The translations under genes were made by a program, and so were the position numbers. Below the pieces are notes generated by a model. That model was not told the DNA's origin, made no database searches, and saw only the letters and a program-made list of their open reading frames with translations. This document shows positions 31,040 to 43,100 of a stretch of 64,000 nt of DNA, one piece after another; the stretch's first letter is position 1, and each line of letters starts with the position of its first letter. Source of the stretch: Auriscalpium vulgare (lineage: Eukaryota; Basidiomycota; Agaricomycetes; Russulales; Auriscalpiaceae); the NCBI GenBank assembly GCA_019915015.1, contig JAHBBC010000013.1, positions 868,001-932,000 on the forward strand, in the 5' to 3' direction.

Positions 31040-33540
31040 ACAGTGGGTTTCGGTGCAGTTAATATCGGGTGCACAGGGTGCACAGCTCGGGCGCGAGACT
31101 GATCTGGACATGGACGAGCTCATGGTTGACGGCGAGTATTTCGACGACGTAGACCCAGACGACGAGAAATATGAAGGCTATCAGGGGAATGTGAGTCCAC
31201 TCTGTTTGTTGACGCTCGTTTTCTCACTTCTTGCCCATACAGTGGGCCGGTTCTCTTGAATATTGTGCGTCACATGTGAGCCTGCACATTGAATTTCTAC
31301 TCATTCTGTTCTTCAAGTCTATCACCGCACCGTCCTCCTCATCTGGCCGGTCTCCCAGAACGTCAACGTGATCATATCGCTCGACGGACAGGAAGCAGCG
31401 CTTGCTTCTCTCCGGACGCTGAACTCAAACCAGCCCAGTGCCACAGACCTGAGCATGATCGACGTGGTGTTGAGGACAGCAGGTGCAAAGGCAGCAGCGA
31501 TAGTTGCTGATCTCGCGGTCCGATGGAACGACCTCCATATGTGGCGCAGAGCGGTCGAATCGGGTAGGGCAGACAGCGACATCGACGTCCTCGGCACCGC
31601 GCGGCTCGTTAGGGCATACGAGGTATTCAAACACTCGGCGATTTTACGAACGTGAGTCGTGTCATCATTTTCAACCATTGCCGCATTCATTAAATCACGG
31701 TGTGTCTGGTAGGCTCGAGCTTGCGTTGGCCAGTACATTGAGTACCGCGACCCGGCTGGGTCTGTTATCTGCCCTTGAAAACGGCCGTTTGTCGCGTGCG
31801 GACAATATTGCATCTGCACAGTGGCTTTCTAAACAGCGTCTTCAAGTTCTATCGACACTGAAGGCCCCTGGGGTCTCCGACATCGCTCTCATTATATCGC
31901 ACGTAATGAGGCTCGGCGGCCTGCCGGTGCTGCAAAACGTGTGGGTATAGTCATGTTGGTGATTATTTGGTCTGTGGCTTGACTGTGCCCTAGATTGCTA
32001 CCCCAATTGTCGGCTTTTCACCTTCAGCACACATGGTGGGAGACATTCATAAATGAGGTACAGCGTTCCGCGTCCGTCTACCAGGGCGCGTGGCTTCGAT
32101 GCGTATTTGACGCAGTTCGGCCCGTGTAAGTTTGTAGAGGTTCACCATTGCTCCCGTCAGTTCACTAATTCGGAACTTATAGGTTTGAAGGGGCGGTTTT
32201 GCGCTGCCAGTCCAACCAGGCTCGTTTCAAATACATCGAAAGTATCCAACTTCTGGTTCCAGAGAACGTCCTCTTCGCAAATTGGTGTGCGGAAAAACGC
32301 GCCTGGGCCGTGCAGTCCCTCGTTGCCCCATCAGAGGCAGACGTTCCCCTGTTTATGAAGCTCATAGCGTCGAGCCCAGAATTCTTGAGCGATTCGTGAG
32401 TTACTCTGAGTGACATCGACATCGATTGCGACCAGGCTTATTCTTCGCGGGTAGATTGCTTCCGAAACTACGAACAGAATCTTTCATCACCACTTTCTGG
32501 AACGCCTTCCTAAAGGCCTTGTGTATAGCCGCTCGGGAAAATTTTGTGGCGTTGACAGTGCACTGGCCCTCGCACATCGTCAACGCCCTGGAAGAACCGT
32601 ACGTGACTCTATGTGTACATTCTCATTGAATTGCCTCCGACCTGCCTCATAGCTTAAAAGCCGCGCTCCGTTCCAAAGACAATTATGGGCGGTTGACGTC
32701 GCTGGACGCCTTGGCTGGTTCGATGGGTGAACACATCGAATTCTCAGATTTAATTCGTCGCCAGAGGCAGGCCGCGCTACAAAGCTTGCGCCGACCTGCG
32801 ACTTGTGATGTTCCCTTGCTGGTGAACGCCATAGAAAATGACTTGCCTTGCACATACGGACCGTCGAGGTACGGCCTTCGTAACCTATCAACCTTCGTGT
32901 TCGGTCCTGACGATAGTCTCTTAGCCTGCTTCCACAGCTTCGCAAGCTTTCATGTTCACTCGACTTCTGGAAGGCATTCATAGGTGGCGTACGTGTTCGA
33001 CGTGCGAGGTGGGCTCAGAATTGGGACGCACCTGCCCTCGATGCTTTTGTTAAAGATCTTGTGGAGACCGCCATCTCGCAGGCGCCATTCGAGGTGATAT
33101 CCAGCGCGGTACAACAGACACATAGTTCCCGAATCGCAGCCGCTCCTCCAACTCCTCCCGTTTTCACTGTCGTCGAAGAACTGCTTACACTCTGCCTCGA
33201 GACTGAGAATCGGCCTTACGCTGCCCGCGTCTTCTCCCGCATCTTCGCCAAGTGCAGTACACGGTCCACCATAGAACACACACTGGTGCCCCTTTTCCCG
33301 GTCGTCCAGCAATTCCTTTCGTCTTTCCGCCTCCTGAATAACGCTTCCCCGTTTGACGACTTCTTCCGCCGTGGAATGCAGGCCTATGTCACTGGAGTCC
33401 TGGGAGCGAAACCACACCCCCAGGCCGCTGAATGGGCTCGCCTCAAAGTTGTCTGCCTGTGCGCAGACTGCCGCACAATCAACCAGCAGCTGGCATGTGT
33501 CGTAGGAGGGGCAAATCGTGGATCTCAGCCGCAGCATTGA

Positions 33541-34525
33541 GATTGGGACTATGCGAGGGCATACGTCTTGCGAGAATCTGGACGTGGGTGGGCGACAATC
33601 AAGGGTGGAGGGGAAGTCATATCTGCAAGAGCGGTCGTCGGCGTGCGCAATTCAATACGCACATTGTGGCCGGTCGTGCGGGGCGAGGGCGTTTGGGCGC
33701 CGAGGCGGGCACAGGGTGGTGATCATAGCACGGCGGTACTGCGATGTTTTGCTTAGCGCAGGCTCCATGTGGAGAGAGAATTTGCATGTACTCACCGGTT
33801 TCAGACCCCACAGACCTCTCCAATTCCATCTCTCTGCCGGCATCGTCGTGAGGGAATCGGTCATGCTTCCCGAGCACGGTGACGTGGTGGTGTGCCAGGT
33901 TAAAAAAAGCGCATTAATGGGCGCAAGAGTTCGATCAACAAACTTAGAATCGAACTCCGGACTGGAATGGGATACATTTATGGGGACGAAGAAGAGGGCG
34001 GATGGAGGAGGAAGCTGAGATGCGTGGCCGTGGGAGTAACCTAGGAGGAGGACTCGTCCGACTCACCGCAATTCGCCAGACACGCCCTGCTCAAAACACC
34101 TGCTCCCCTACAATACTTTTACCTCATCTACATGCCGCACATCCGCCAAATCCGAAGCGACGAGCATCACCCTTGCCGTTGGTCTCCCGAGTCCCAGCAT
34201 GTCGCCCAGTCTTTTATCTGTATTACATGACAGCTCCACATCTCATGCTCCCTACGAAAGACTGGGCGATACCGTACCGCGGCTTCATCGCACATAAACA
34301 AGGACACACAAATTCACGATGCTTTACGAACGCGAATAGACCCGAGTATGCAGTGAACACGGGACAAGGGGATATGACGACGATGAAATGCTGCGGTGTC
34401 TGAAATTCAGGTATGGCAAGAAAGACTGGTGCTTATCTGCAATAAACGAGACGAAAACAAACGATCACATGGAGGATGGGTCTACCAACTATCGCTCTGA
34501 GGTCGCGAGCACGTCCGGCGGTCCA
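33541..34525. other. 3' intergenic region
   Basis: About 985 bp between two convergent genes. Overlapping short frames on both strands, none with motifs. Likely 3' UTRs. Confidence 0.45.
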
Positions 34526-36208
34526 TCAAGTCCTGCGGAGCGGAGCCGGGCTAGGGTGTGCCATAGCGAGCGGGGCGTGGTTCCGTATGGTTTCCAGGAT
34601 GAAGGAGGCAGGTGTGGCATACGTCACGTCAACAGACGACGTGATGCCGCCACTACCGCCGGTGAGAATACCGCCGATGCGTCCAACGCTGTCGACGATA
34701 ACGGAGCCGGAGTTGCCTCCTCGCGAGAAAGCGCCGGACTTGCTGTTTAAGGCGAAGATCGGCCACTCCTTGGACTTGGATCCTTCTGGCTGCGAGTCGG
34801 GGAAGTAGTGACGCACATAGGACATGATATTGTTCGCGCGCCCGACGGTTATGTCGGTTTTCATGCCACGCTTGAGGACGAAGAGGCAGGGCTCGCCACT
34901 CTTATCATGCATCACAGGATTGCGCAACTCCTCGTCCTTGATGACATCCTGGAGATGCAAGAGGCGGTCCACAGGGAAGACGAAGTTCTTCGTATTTAAA
35001 TGGTGCTGGGGCAACATGTCCTCGAGCTGGTACTGCGTATACTTGCTGCCCAGGTCGATGAAATTACCGGGGAATGTGCGGGGATCAATCTTGTCACGGT
35101 CGACAGCGATCACGGCGAGATCCTGGGTGTACTCGTTTATGCCGACCGAGGTGTCGATGGGGGGAGAGAATACTACTTGGCCCAAGATTCGGCTCTCCTC
35201 GGAAACCCAGTGCGTCTCGAGCTGCGTGCGGACGGCGGTGACAGCTTTCACGGCTTTTTCCAACTCTTCCAATCGCACCTGGGCCGACTCAAGCCCACTT
35301 CTAGACCACGATTCGTCCGCCCGGTCCATTGCGGATTGGATGATATCGCGCTCGCGTGTGATGCCTTTGGATAGGGTCTTTATTCTCGTGTCGATAGAGG
35401 TGAGGTGATCCTCGAAGGATGGATTGCTGAGAATGAGAACGTTATGGGGGGGTTGATTCCTTGAGTCGTAGATGTTGTTGTTCGCGCTGTCCAGGGGAAA
35501 GACAACATGCCGAGCGGTGACTACAAGAAGCCTCTCTTCGCCGCCGCCTTCGTTTAAGAAGATGCCAGTGGTGCCCTGAGCCCAGGGAGAGGATTGGGAA
35601 CAGATTGGGATACCGACAGTGTGTGTGAAATGATGAAGGGCGGCTACCGTTTCGTCGAATGCCTCAGCGGGCCCGGCCTGGAGGAGGCGGGGACCGACCA
35701 AGTTAATGACGGCCGCCTCGCGTATCTCCACGTCGACATCTTGGATGTTGTATTCCAGCAGAAGGTCTTTGCACCGTAGGGCAACATCGATGCCAGCGGG
35801 GTAAAGTAGGGATTTAGGCTGGACGCCAATCCAGAGGACGACACTGCTGAGGGATTCTTCGGAATTCCCAATGCGAACGACATCGGTACTGTTCCACTTG
35901 ACCCCTTTGCTTTCCAGGATCGCGTGTACCTTCAAGGCCAAGCCGTCTTCCCAGACATTTTGTATCTCGTGGTTCCCGACAACTCTGAGCTCCTTGAGCT
36001 TCGGGTATGCTTCTGGGCCTGTCGGCACCTCAAACGGGACGCTGCCTGAGCGAGCAACCAGTATCGGCTGGGATGGCAAGCCAGCGTAGTACATGTTCGC
36101 CTCCTCCTCAGACAGAGATGCAGCGGGCGGCGAGGGTGAAGGGGTGGTCGGTGGCGGGGTTTTACTATCTTCGGTGTGGCGACCACCGACTCGAGTGGCG
36201 CCGGACAT
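34526..36208 (-). CDS. Trypsin-like (S1-type) serine protease domain protein, cytosolic
   Basis: A single long exon; the frame opens at 36250 and the first ATG is at 36208, giving 560 residues. Counted from 36250, the triad is His248 in 'VVTARHVVFP', Asp377 in 'YTQDLAVIAVD' and Ser514 in 'AFSRGGNSGSVIVD' (GNSG in place of GDSG), all intact. A helical, coiled-coil-like insert rich in E, K and R ('ITRERDIIQSAMDRADESW', 'RLEELEKAVKAVTAV') sits between His and Asp. There is no signal peptide. The N-terminus is Ser/Thr/Pro-rich. Proteins with this layout are common and mostly uncharacterised in mushroom-forming fungi; substrate unknown. A possible upstream exon (a donor GTAAGT near 36310 pairs with the acceptor before 36250) does not keep frame, so the ATG at 36208 is preferred. 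Confidence 0.75.
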   Translation of the reverse strand: MSGATRVGGRHTEDSKTPPPTTPSPSPPAASLSEEEANMYYAGLPSQPILVARSGSVPFEVPTGPEAYPKLKELRVVGNHEIQNVWEDGLALKVHAILESKGVKWNSTDVVRIGNSEESLSSVVLWIGVQPKSLLYPAGIDVALRCKDLLLEYNIQDVDVEIREAAVINLVGPRLLQAGPAEAFDETVAALHHFTHTVGIPICSQSSPWAQGTTGIFLNEGGGEERLLVVTARHVVFPLDSANNNIYDSRNQPPHNVLILSNPSFEDHLTSIDTRIKTLSKGITRERDIIQSAMDRADESWSRSGLESAQVRLEELEKAVKAVTAVRTQLETHWVSEESRILGQVVFSPPIDTSVGINEYTQDLAVIAVDRDKIDPRTFPGNFIDLGSKYTQYQLEDMLPQHHLNTKNFVFPVDRLLHLQDVIKDEELRNPVMHDKSGEPCLFVLKRGMKTDITVGRANNIMSYVRHYFPDSQPEGSKSKEWPIFALNSKSGAFSRGGNSGSVIVDSVGRIGGILTGGSGGITSSVDVTYATPASFILETIRNHAPLAMAHPSPAPLRRT

Positions 36209-38576
36209 GTCGGTGATGATGGTCGGCGAGTCGGAACTAGAGATGGACACTGAAAGCGAAGCAAAGTCAGCAGGTTAATTTGAAGCCTCCACAAATGCAA
36301 CAGAACTTACTTGCGATGGTTCGAATAGGTCAAGAGCGAGGCAACGTTGAAGCGGGCTTGGAGGATTCGTGGCGTGATCTTTGTTTGTTCCAGCCAAACA
36401 GCCGCCTAGCAGCCTTGCCATTCCTCCGCCGACTTATCAGATACCTTTTTCCGCCCGACCCACTACCTCTTGCGCCAATTTCATGCGCATGTCCTACTGC
36501 AACCAAGCTCGCGATGCTATGAGCTTCAGTAGAGAAGATGGGTGTCATGTTGTGGCATGCACAGTCAGGCGATGGCAGCCCGGGGCAAATCATACTGTGC
36601 CCACGCCAATGAAGTGTTGTAAAGCTTTCCTTGTCGAAGACGCTCCGCGAACGTCCTTGCTCGACCTTATGGCGCGCTGGTAGCTTTTGCAGCTAATATA
36701 TTTGCCAAAGCTCCCCCGAATGCATCCCATTCTCACAATTGTACCAGGCCACATATAGCACTCGTCTCGTACTCATCTCAGATATCTATTGTTCGCCAAG
36801 TCACATATGAATATTCTCCTTTCGCGACTCGCTCTTGAGCCGTGTTCCCCACCTGATATTCCACTGCGAAAACTCCCACTCACTAGCATCGAGCTAGCCC
36901 CCATTACATGCGCATCAGCCGCGAGCATCGGGCAGGCGGTCGCTTCAAGCGGCACTGCGAGAGACGTACTGAAAGGTGGCTGCATGGTGTTCGAGGTGGT
37001 GGTGCGTGATCGCGAGGCACCAGGTCCAGAAGCTCACGGCCGCCAAAACGCCGCGAACAGATCATGGAAGGTGGGTGGGATTGAAGCATTTGGGCTTGAG
37101 CTTGTGGACCGTCCTGAGTGGGGTTTGTATAGCGGATGCCCGGTGGCTGCTACGCAGAGGACGTTTGAGTAAATGGGCTATAAGACGAACCCGATGCTAG
37201 CCCATACCTGAGAAGACGAGCTGCGGCTTTAAACTCAGCGCATGATGCGATACACGCAACGGCACAGTGCCCATTGAGACTCGATTGCTTGTCGCCTGAT
37301 CTGTGTCTCATGCATCAGGATTCATTGCTCAAGCTTATGTTACGAATAGAGCGCACATACGCTTGCCGAGTTCCATCGTACTAAGCACTTATCCGCAAAA
37401 CTTCCACAAGGTGCGAGATGGCAAGGAGCTTTGGAGACCGATAACACGGCAGGGAGACGGCCTGGTTCGATAAGGCTCGATACGGCCCTGCTGCGATGGC
37501 ATAGAATACCAACAACTTGACACAAACGAGCACTCTATTCCGTTGTTGGTCGACGGCTCTGCTAGAGGCGGCTGCAGTTAGCATGCATGTAACGGTGGTG
37601 CACGTCATCCAGAACCACGTACCTGCTCCGGTCGGCGTCGAGTGACTAGCTCTGTAGCATGGATTGAGGGCAGCAGCGAGGTGGTGCGCGTAGGCAGAGC
37701 AGGGTCGAGGCGGGCTCATGGGTGCGCAGGTAGGGTGTTTAGCATGGCACACGCAAGGTCCGCGCGATGCAGGAGCGTGGTGTCGCAGCATATACCCTCC
37801 ACGTGCCTCACAGATTCATCCCCTCTCTCTATCCTCTCCTTTCTCTGTTATCCCCTCTCTCTATACCTGCCTTCCGGCCGCTCCAACACGTAATGATGCG
37901 ATGACGTGGCGACGCGCGTCGAGCGTAGGGGAGGGATAGAGCGCAACCCTGAGCGTGAACGATAGCCACAAAGGCTGGGATGATGTTGAGAGAGACGGAA
38001 AGTGGTGATAGGTGACGCTGAGCGGCTGCGGGGGGCGCGTCGCGGACAATGCGGGTGTCAACGAGGGTGCGTGGGGGCGACTTGTCGAGTAATGCTTGGA
38101 AGCCATTGTCGGCGTGTTACTTGTATCGGCAAGCATTGTGGCAGGCAGGGAGAGGGAAATGCAGACTTCAGGAAAGTCAGGAGCGAACAAGCTAACAGTA
38201 GTCGTAGGTTGTATCAATGTCGGCCGCCAGCGAGACTGCGTGGGAACTTGCAACCACGGGTGCCGTTGCCAGTGCAGCTACCTTGTCCTGCACCACAGCG
38301 TACCGCATCACGCTCATCAGTCAGCTCTCTGTTTCCCAGCAGCTTGACCACTTGATTGACTGAATCTATGTAGCAGCTCATTTGCGGGTTATCTACAAGC
38401 CTAGAGAGTCTTTGCGATACCGAGCTGTGTGGATCTCTCCCTCTTCACTCGGTGCGTGGTCTGCCACAAGCTCCGTGGTTAACGATGCTCACAGTTGCTT
38501 GGCCAGATTTGAATAGAAACAGGCTGCTGAAGACCACCATTGATCCTCTCTGCTGCCCACCCCATCCGGACACCTC
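36209..38576. other. Gene-poor stretch before the F-box gene
   Basis: About 2.4 kb. The part next to 36209 should hold the promoter of the protease gene. The longest frames (about 130 codons on the minus strand near 37400-37790 and 37861-38253) are low-complexity and motif-free. A pyrimidine-rich run of CTCTCTCTAT-type sequence lies near 37820-37870. No gene supported. Confidence 0.4.
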
Positions 38577-39667
38577 ATGGCGACAGAACTCCCTCTGGAC
38601 GTCCAGTTCCTCGTCATCGAATGGGTATTCCGATCGTCTCAATGGCGCACGCGTATCGACTACGCCACCCTCCATGCATGTGCGCTCGTGTGCCGCGCAT
38701 GGACTCCCACCGCCCAACGCCTCCTCTTTCGCCGCCTCCGGTGCATAAATTTCGACGACCACCAGTGCAACATCCAACTCGTCGTCAATACCCTCAGTAT
38801 CCGCCCGCACCTCGTCGCGCACGTCCGGTACATCCAGGTCTCCTGGCCATCGCTTCCACCGGACTATGGCGACGCCTGCCTCCGTCTGCTGGAACTCTGC
38901 AGGCACGTCGACGGCATATTATTTGTGGGCTGGAACCATAACGACTGGCATTTGAGCGCCGAATTGGGTGCACGCCTGTGCGCGATCCAGCTGAGGCCTA
39001 TGCTCCTGGGTATCCACTCTTTGACCATCAGCGGGACCATCGTGAAGATGCTCCCGGGAGCCCGCCGGTTCGTATTCGGTTCAGGACACAATGATCCATT
39101 GCCCCCCACAGCAGAGTCGCTCGAAATACTCGCATCCAGGCATCACCTTTGTCTCACGCTTTCACATCCCCTCCCCGCATTGCGCCATCTCTGTTTGGTA
39201 CTCCCCTGTTGGTCAGACGAAGATTTCCACCAGACCCTCATTTCTGCGAGCTTCCTCTCGCAGCTTCAATCGCTGTCGATTAGGGGCGACATTCCGCCGG
39301 TGGAAATGCTAGAGCAGCTCGTCCAGCTGAAGACCCTTATCGTGGGCGAGCTGCCCAGGAAGCCGATTTCCTTCCCCTCGTCGCTGCGGCACTTCGGCTA
39401 CCACGCCTGGGTGACGGCGATGGATGCTGTGAGCACGGAGCTCGCGATCGACCCTCTTCACGCGCTGCCGGAGCTGCAGCTCGTCACCGTGACGCGCGAA
39501 TTCGAGCCGCATGTGCGGGCCGCGTTGGAAAAGATGTGCCGTGACAAAGGTCTCGGTTTTGAAACATATGAAACGTTTCAATGCTTCGAGGTGCGTTGGC
39601 CGTGGTCATTGGGTGTTATGCGCTGACATGCATCCCACAGCAACCCATACATATCGACTGGATTTAA
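38577..39667 (+). CDS. F-box protein
   Basis: Exons 38577-39590 and 39641-39667 (intron GTGCGT...CACAG, 50 nt) give 346 residues. The N-terminus 'LPLDVQFLVIEWVFRSSQ...DYATLHACALVCRAWTPTAQRLLFRRL' is the F-box as it appears in Agaricomycetes (L-P pair, conserved W/C near 'CRAW'). The remainder is leucine-rich with irregular LRR-like spacing ('LRHLCLVLP', 'LQSLSIRGDIPPVEMLEQLVQLKTLIVG') and probably recognises the substrate. F-box proteins bring substrates to SCF (Skp1-cullin-F-box) ubiquitin ligases. Target unknown. One of hundreds of such genes expected in this lineage. Confidence 0.78.
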
Positions 39668-41441
39668 TGCGGCGCTAGCGCCCGGCGCGTCAACGTGCTC
39701 CTTGCAGCTGTCCTTTCGTATTCAATGCGCCGTGCGCTGCGGACACCCGCACTCCGAGTTGGACCCACTGCAATCATCCTCATCATATGCCGTGTGGATT
39801 AGATTATTTACTCGTCATCTAGCTCGCCTGCTCCGATTTGTACTTACGGAAAATTAACAGTGCCATGTATCTCAGTATTGAAAGCCTTCACATGCGTAGA
39901 CTCAATATCACCGCCACGCTTTCGACTGACCCCGTCGGACCCGCGCGCACAAAGCGCTCTCTTCACCGCAAACAGGCACGAAGGAGTCGCCGCTGCCCGC
40001 CCATTCCCACTGCCGAGATGATGATGCCGGACCGTGCGCTTCTTCGAATGCGCTGACACGAGCGCGGGGCATGGGGTTGAGCGATGTCGTGGCGTGCCAG
40101 TGTCCATCGGATACGAAGGTGGACGCCGCAATTTGGGTGCGCGTTGATCGTCGGGACTTCCTGGGATTCGCTGATGTTCCGTTAATGCAGGCTCAGGGTG
40201 ACGGACTGTGGAGAAATGACGCACCGACCATGTCCAACTGCTGCCAAGCATATAGTTGGTGTATGGAAGCGAGATCTACAGCGCGGTAGCTAGCAATAGT
40301 TAGCAATCCACCGAGATGGCGTCGAGCTAGTGCGCTGAAAGACGCACAGCACAGTAAGCCTTTCCTCGCTCGAGCCGCAGGGGAGGCAATGAGGTGAAGG
40401 ATCCCGGGCTTGAGATCCTGAGACACGACGGACGGGCAAGACGAAGGGCGAGTATCCAGGCACGACCCGATCGCTCGAAGCGCCGATTCGACATAGGCTT
40501 TGCCGCCCCGATCCAGATTTGTCCGTCGTGCCGTGGGCCGTACCTGTGCAGAGACGATGTAGGAGCGGAGCACCTGCGCCGGCTGCAAGTTCGCGGTGGT
40601 GCAGAACCACAAGTTGCGGGGTCGTCGATGGGTCTAAGTTGCTGAGCAGCGCAGGGAAGACGCGGCCTGGTAAGACGATGATGGCTATGGGCTGCTAGAT
40701 CAGAATCCTCATTCGGTGAGACTGACAAAGAGAATGCACCTGGAACTGAAACATGTACGAGTGGCCAAGCTGCGTGCGGCGACCAGGTGCGTTGTAGAAC
40801 TAAGAATGGCACCGGCGGACCTGGGCACGCGATCACCGATTGCCCGTCCAAGGAGACGGGAGCACCCAGAGGAGAATCATCGTGAACGAGGAGGACCGCA
40901 GCGCCGCTAGAGGCGGTTGCGGTCAGCCAAGAAGCACCCAGCGCAGCGGGTGGGACGTACCTGCTCAATTCCCAGTGCGGCAGTTGTCTCGTTGGATTGT
41001 AATCTCGACGAGGATGTGCGGGATTCGATGTGCCTGCGTCCACTAATCGGCGCGCGCGTCGGAAGACTTGCAGTTGTCGCTGACGGCGCGTGGGCAGTGC
41101 GCGAGCGAAGATGGTCAGACGCCCATGTGGCGAGCGAGACAGGCCTGGGGCGCGGATCGAGCGTGGTAGTCTCGGACTCGGCGAGCCCTGTCGTCGCAGG
41201 TCAGATGATATTACCCAGGAATGTTCGATGTAATATCCCATAGACTAACTAAGGTACTACTGAATTGGTGATGATCCTTGTTGATCCTTCAAGTTGACCA
41301 GGATTGGTAGCACAGCGGGCGGGTGGCTGGAACCGTCGCGAAAGAAGTGGACGCATGTAGGGAAGTCGACTCATACAAGAAAACCGTCCATACACTAGCC
41401 ACAACAGCCTCCTGAAGACGATGGACAAACACACTGCAAAC
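39668..41441. other. Gene-poor stretch before the dehydrogenase array
   Basis: About 1.8 kb. One long minus-strand frame (40327-41241) exists but has Arg/Pro/Ser-heavy composition typical of GC-rich random frames and no motif, so I do not call it. Nothing else seen. Confidence 0.4.
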
Positions 41442-42874
41442 CTAGTACTGCTTCACCTCCTCCTCGAGCCGCGCCCAGAGCTTCTCCCCGACCGCCGGGT
41501 CCTCCGCATTGGGATTCGCCTTGCCAATGCGCCCCCACGGCTTCAAATACTGCAAGCACAGCGCCATCCATCAGCATCTGCACACACTGAATGCATCCGT
41601 ATGCGCACCTTGCCATTCCAGTCCGCCGCCTCGGGCGCGGTGCCCGCTCGCAGCTGCGTGAGCGCGCCGAGCGGGACATCATGAAGAAACATTTTCTGCG
41701 CGCCGTGTCAGCGCATTTTTCACGTTAGGGAGGGGGCGGGGTACACACGAGAACACGGTACGGAGCCCATCCGAGGTGCCTTGGAAGTTCAGTTTTCAGG
41801 TTGCCTGTGGGTGGTCAGTTACGCGGCGCGGGAGGGGATGCGGCTGTCAGGGAAGTAGCGCACCGGGATTGAGGCTCGTCGACACGATGTTGTCGCCGTG
41901 CCGCCTTGCTAGCTCGCGCGCTACTACCACGTTAGCCTGTGGGAGCGTTCGCATCAGTCACCCGCGTTTGGAAGAGTCGCCGACCCACGAATTTGCTGGA
42001 GAAGTACAGCGGGTATGTCCCGCGCTTGCGCCGTACAGGGCCGTCTACGATCGAATCCCAGAAGACGTCGTTGGTGAGGAAGTTCACCGACGAGGACGTC
42101 GTGACGACGCGCGCTTTTTCGTGTGCTGGCGACGCGGGGGTTGCAGCGAGCAGCGCGGGGAGGAGAAGCTGTGTGAGGAAGAAGTGGCCTGCAATCGTAT
42201 GAGTTGTGGGAAGGCGGAGGAGAGCCGAGAGGACAGCACCGATGACATTGGTCCCGAACTGCATGTCGTAGCCCTGCGCGGTCGTCCAGTCGACAGGGCA
42301 GGCCATGAGACCGCTGCACCCCACCATATCAGCGAATTGCCTCTTTCGACAAGATTGAGAGCTGAGCGCTCACGCGTTGAGGAACAGGATATGCAGCTCC
42401 TTCTCCTTGCTGATGGTCGTCATGGAGGGAATGACACGGCGCGCTGGATATTCACGCACGAGAGGAAGTCCTCCGCGGCCATCCTGACCTGCGGCAGGTC
42501 CGCGAGATCGAGCTTCAGGAAGATCGCCTCTTTGCCTGTCTCCTCCCTGAGCGCGGTGATCGATGCTTGTGCACGCTCCTCGCTGCGCGCCGCCATATAC
42601 ACCTTAGCATTGTGCTGCAAAAGCGCCTGCACACGCCCGTCAGCCTGTCCGTGCGTAGGCGCCCACGCGCCGGACGCGCAACACACCTTCACCGTCTCCT
42701 TCCCAATGCCCGCGTTCCCGCCTTATGGTCTCAGCATTATCGCGCACGCAGGATCCTTGCTATGTACGCACCTGTCACGATGACGACTTTACCTGTGAGG
42801 TCGGGAATGTTGTAGACGCCCCAGGTAGGCTTCGGCGGGAAAGACTCTACAAACGCGCTCCAGAAGTTGCCCAT
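41442..42874 (-). CDS. Short-chain dehydrogenase/reductase, A-type copy (intact)
   Basis: About ten exons starting at 42874 (MGNFWSAF) and ending TAG at 41442. It shows the Rossmann start 'GKVVIVTG' joined to '[11 protein letters not shown]' (TGxxxGxG), 'LKLDLADL', '[17 protein letters not shown]' (NAG motif), 'VVTTSSS' (catalytic Ser) and 'YPLYFSSKF' (Y-x-x-S-K). The C-terminus is '[21 protein letters not shown]'. It resembles the retinol dehydrogenase/WWOX-like SDR branch, NAD(P)-dependent; substrate unknown. The acceptor of the first intron is atypical ('CATAAGGC' context), so the start of exon 2 is uncertain. It is the most diverged complete member of the array and differs from the three B-type genes in exons 1, 6, 8 and 9. 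Confidence 0.82.
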
Positions 42875-42959
42875 GACGGTTGTGGCAGGAGAAAGGGAGA
42901 CTAGTGGTCTTGGTTGCACAAGACAAGAGCGGCGTGAGTCTCCAATGCCCGATTGAGCA

Positions 42960-43100
42960 CTGCGGTCACGAGCAGCAGCGTCGACAAGAATAGAGCAGCG
43001 ACACCCCATCAAAAGGAAGAAATGAGCATGGGTATAATGTTAGTGCAACCTAAGGAAAATACGGGACACGAATGAAGCCTGAGCACACTCTACCAAACGC
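42960..43100 (-). repeat. Inter-gene repeat of the SDR array, copy 1
   Basis: About 140 bp downstream of the B gene at 43101-44539. Near-identical versions lie at about 45195-45337 and about 47695-47826. All contain GCGACACCCC, GGGTATAATGT and CACACTCTACCAAACGCTCAGTACTT leading into the stop codon region. They mark the boundaries of the duplicated unit. Confidence 0.75.

Larger units (their letters stand above)
23854..33540 (+). pseudogene. 2OG-Fe(II) oxygenase-domain gene split by a copia insertion
   Basis: The 5' part (23854-25048) encodes an acidic leader, then 'GLTVDGFGTIALPL', 'EFYKMLLYETGS', an 18-nt microexon at 24413-24430 giving 'HPHQD' (iron ligands H-x-D), 'MFATVVIVLPSQFGGG', and 'AWYTDVMHEVKPVTSGYRLALSYNLIH' (distal His and 2OG-binding Arg). 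This domain is abundant in Agaricomycetes. A Ty1/copia element interrupts the codon series after 25048. The gene resumes at 31035/31040 in phase: 'VDGEYFDDVDPDDEKYEGY', an intron, 'LEYFYHRTVLLIWP', then about eight short helical exons down to TGA at 33540. Besides the insertion, two single-base frame breaks are present before it, near 24311-24321 and at the C3 run 24733-24735. The reading phase across the duplication site shows that both halves were one gene. Confidence 0.8.

Noticed and set aside
40327..41241. 304-codon open frame on the minus strand
   Set aside because: Arg/Pro/Ser/Leu-heavy composition, overlapping long frames on other strands, no motif and no sensible splice sites. Typical chance frame in GC-rich fungal DNA.
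41776..42783. 335-codon plus-strand open frame
   Set aside because: Antisense to the A-type SDR exons, whose motifs and splice sites are clear on the minus strand.
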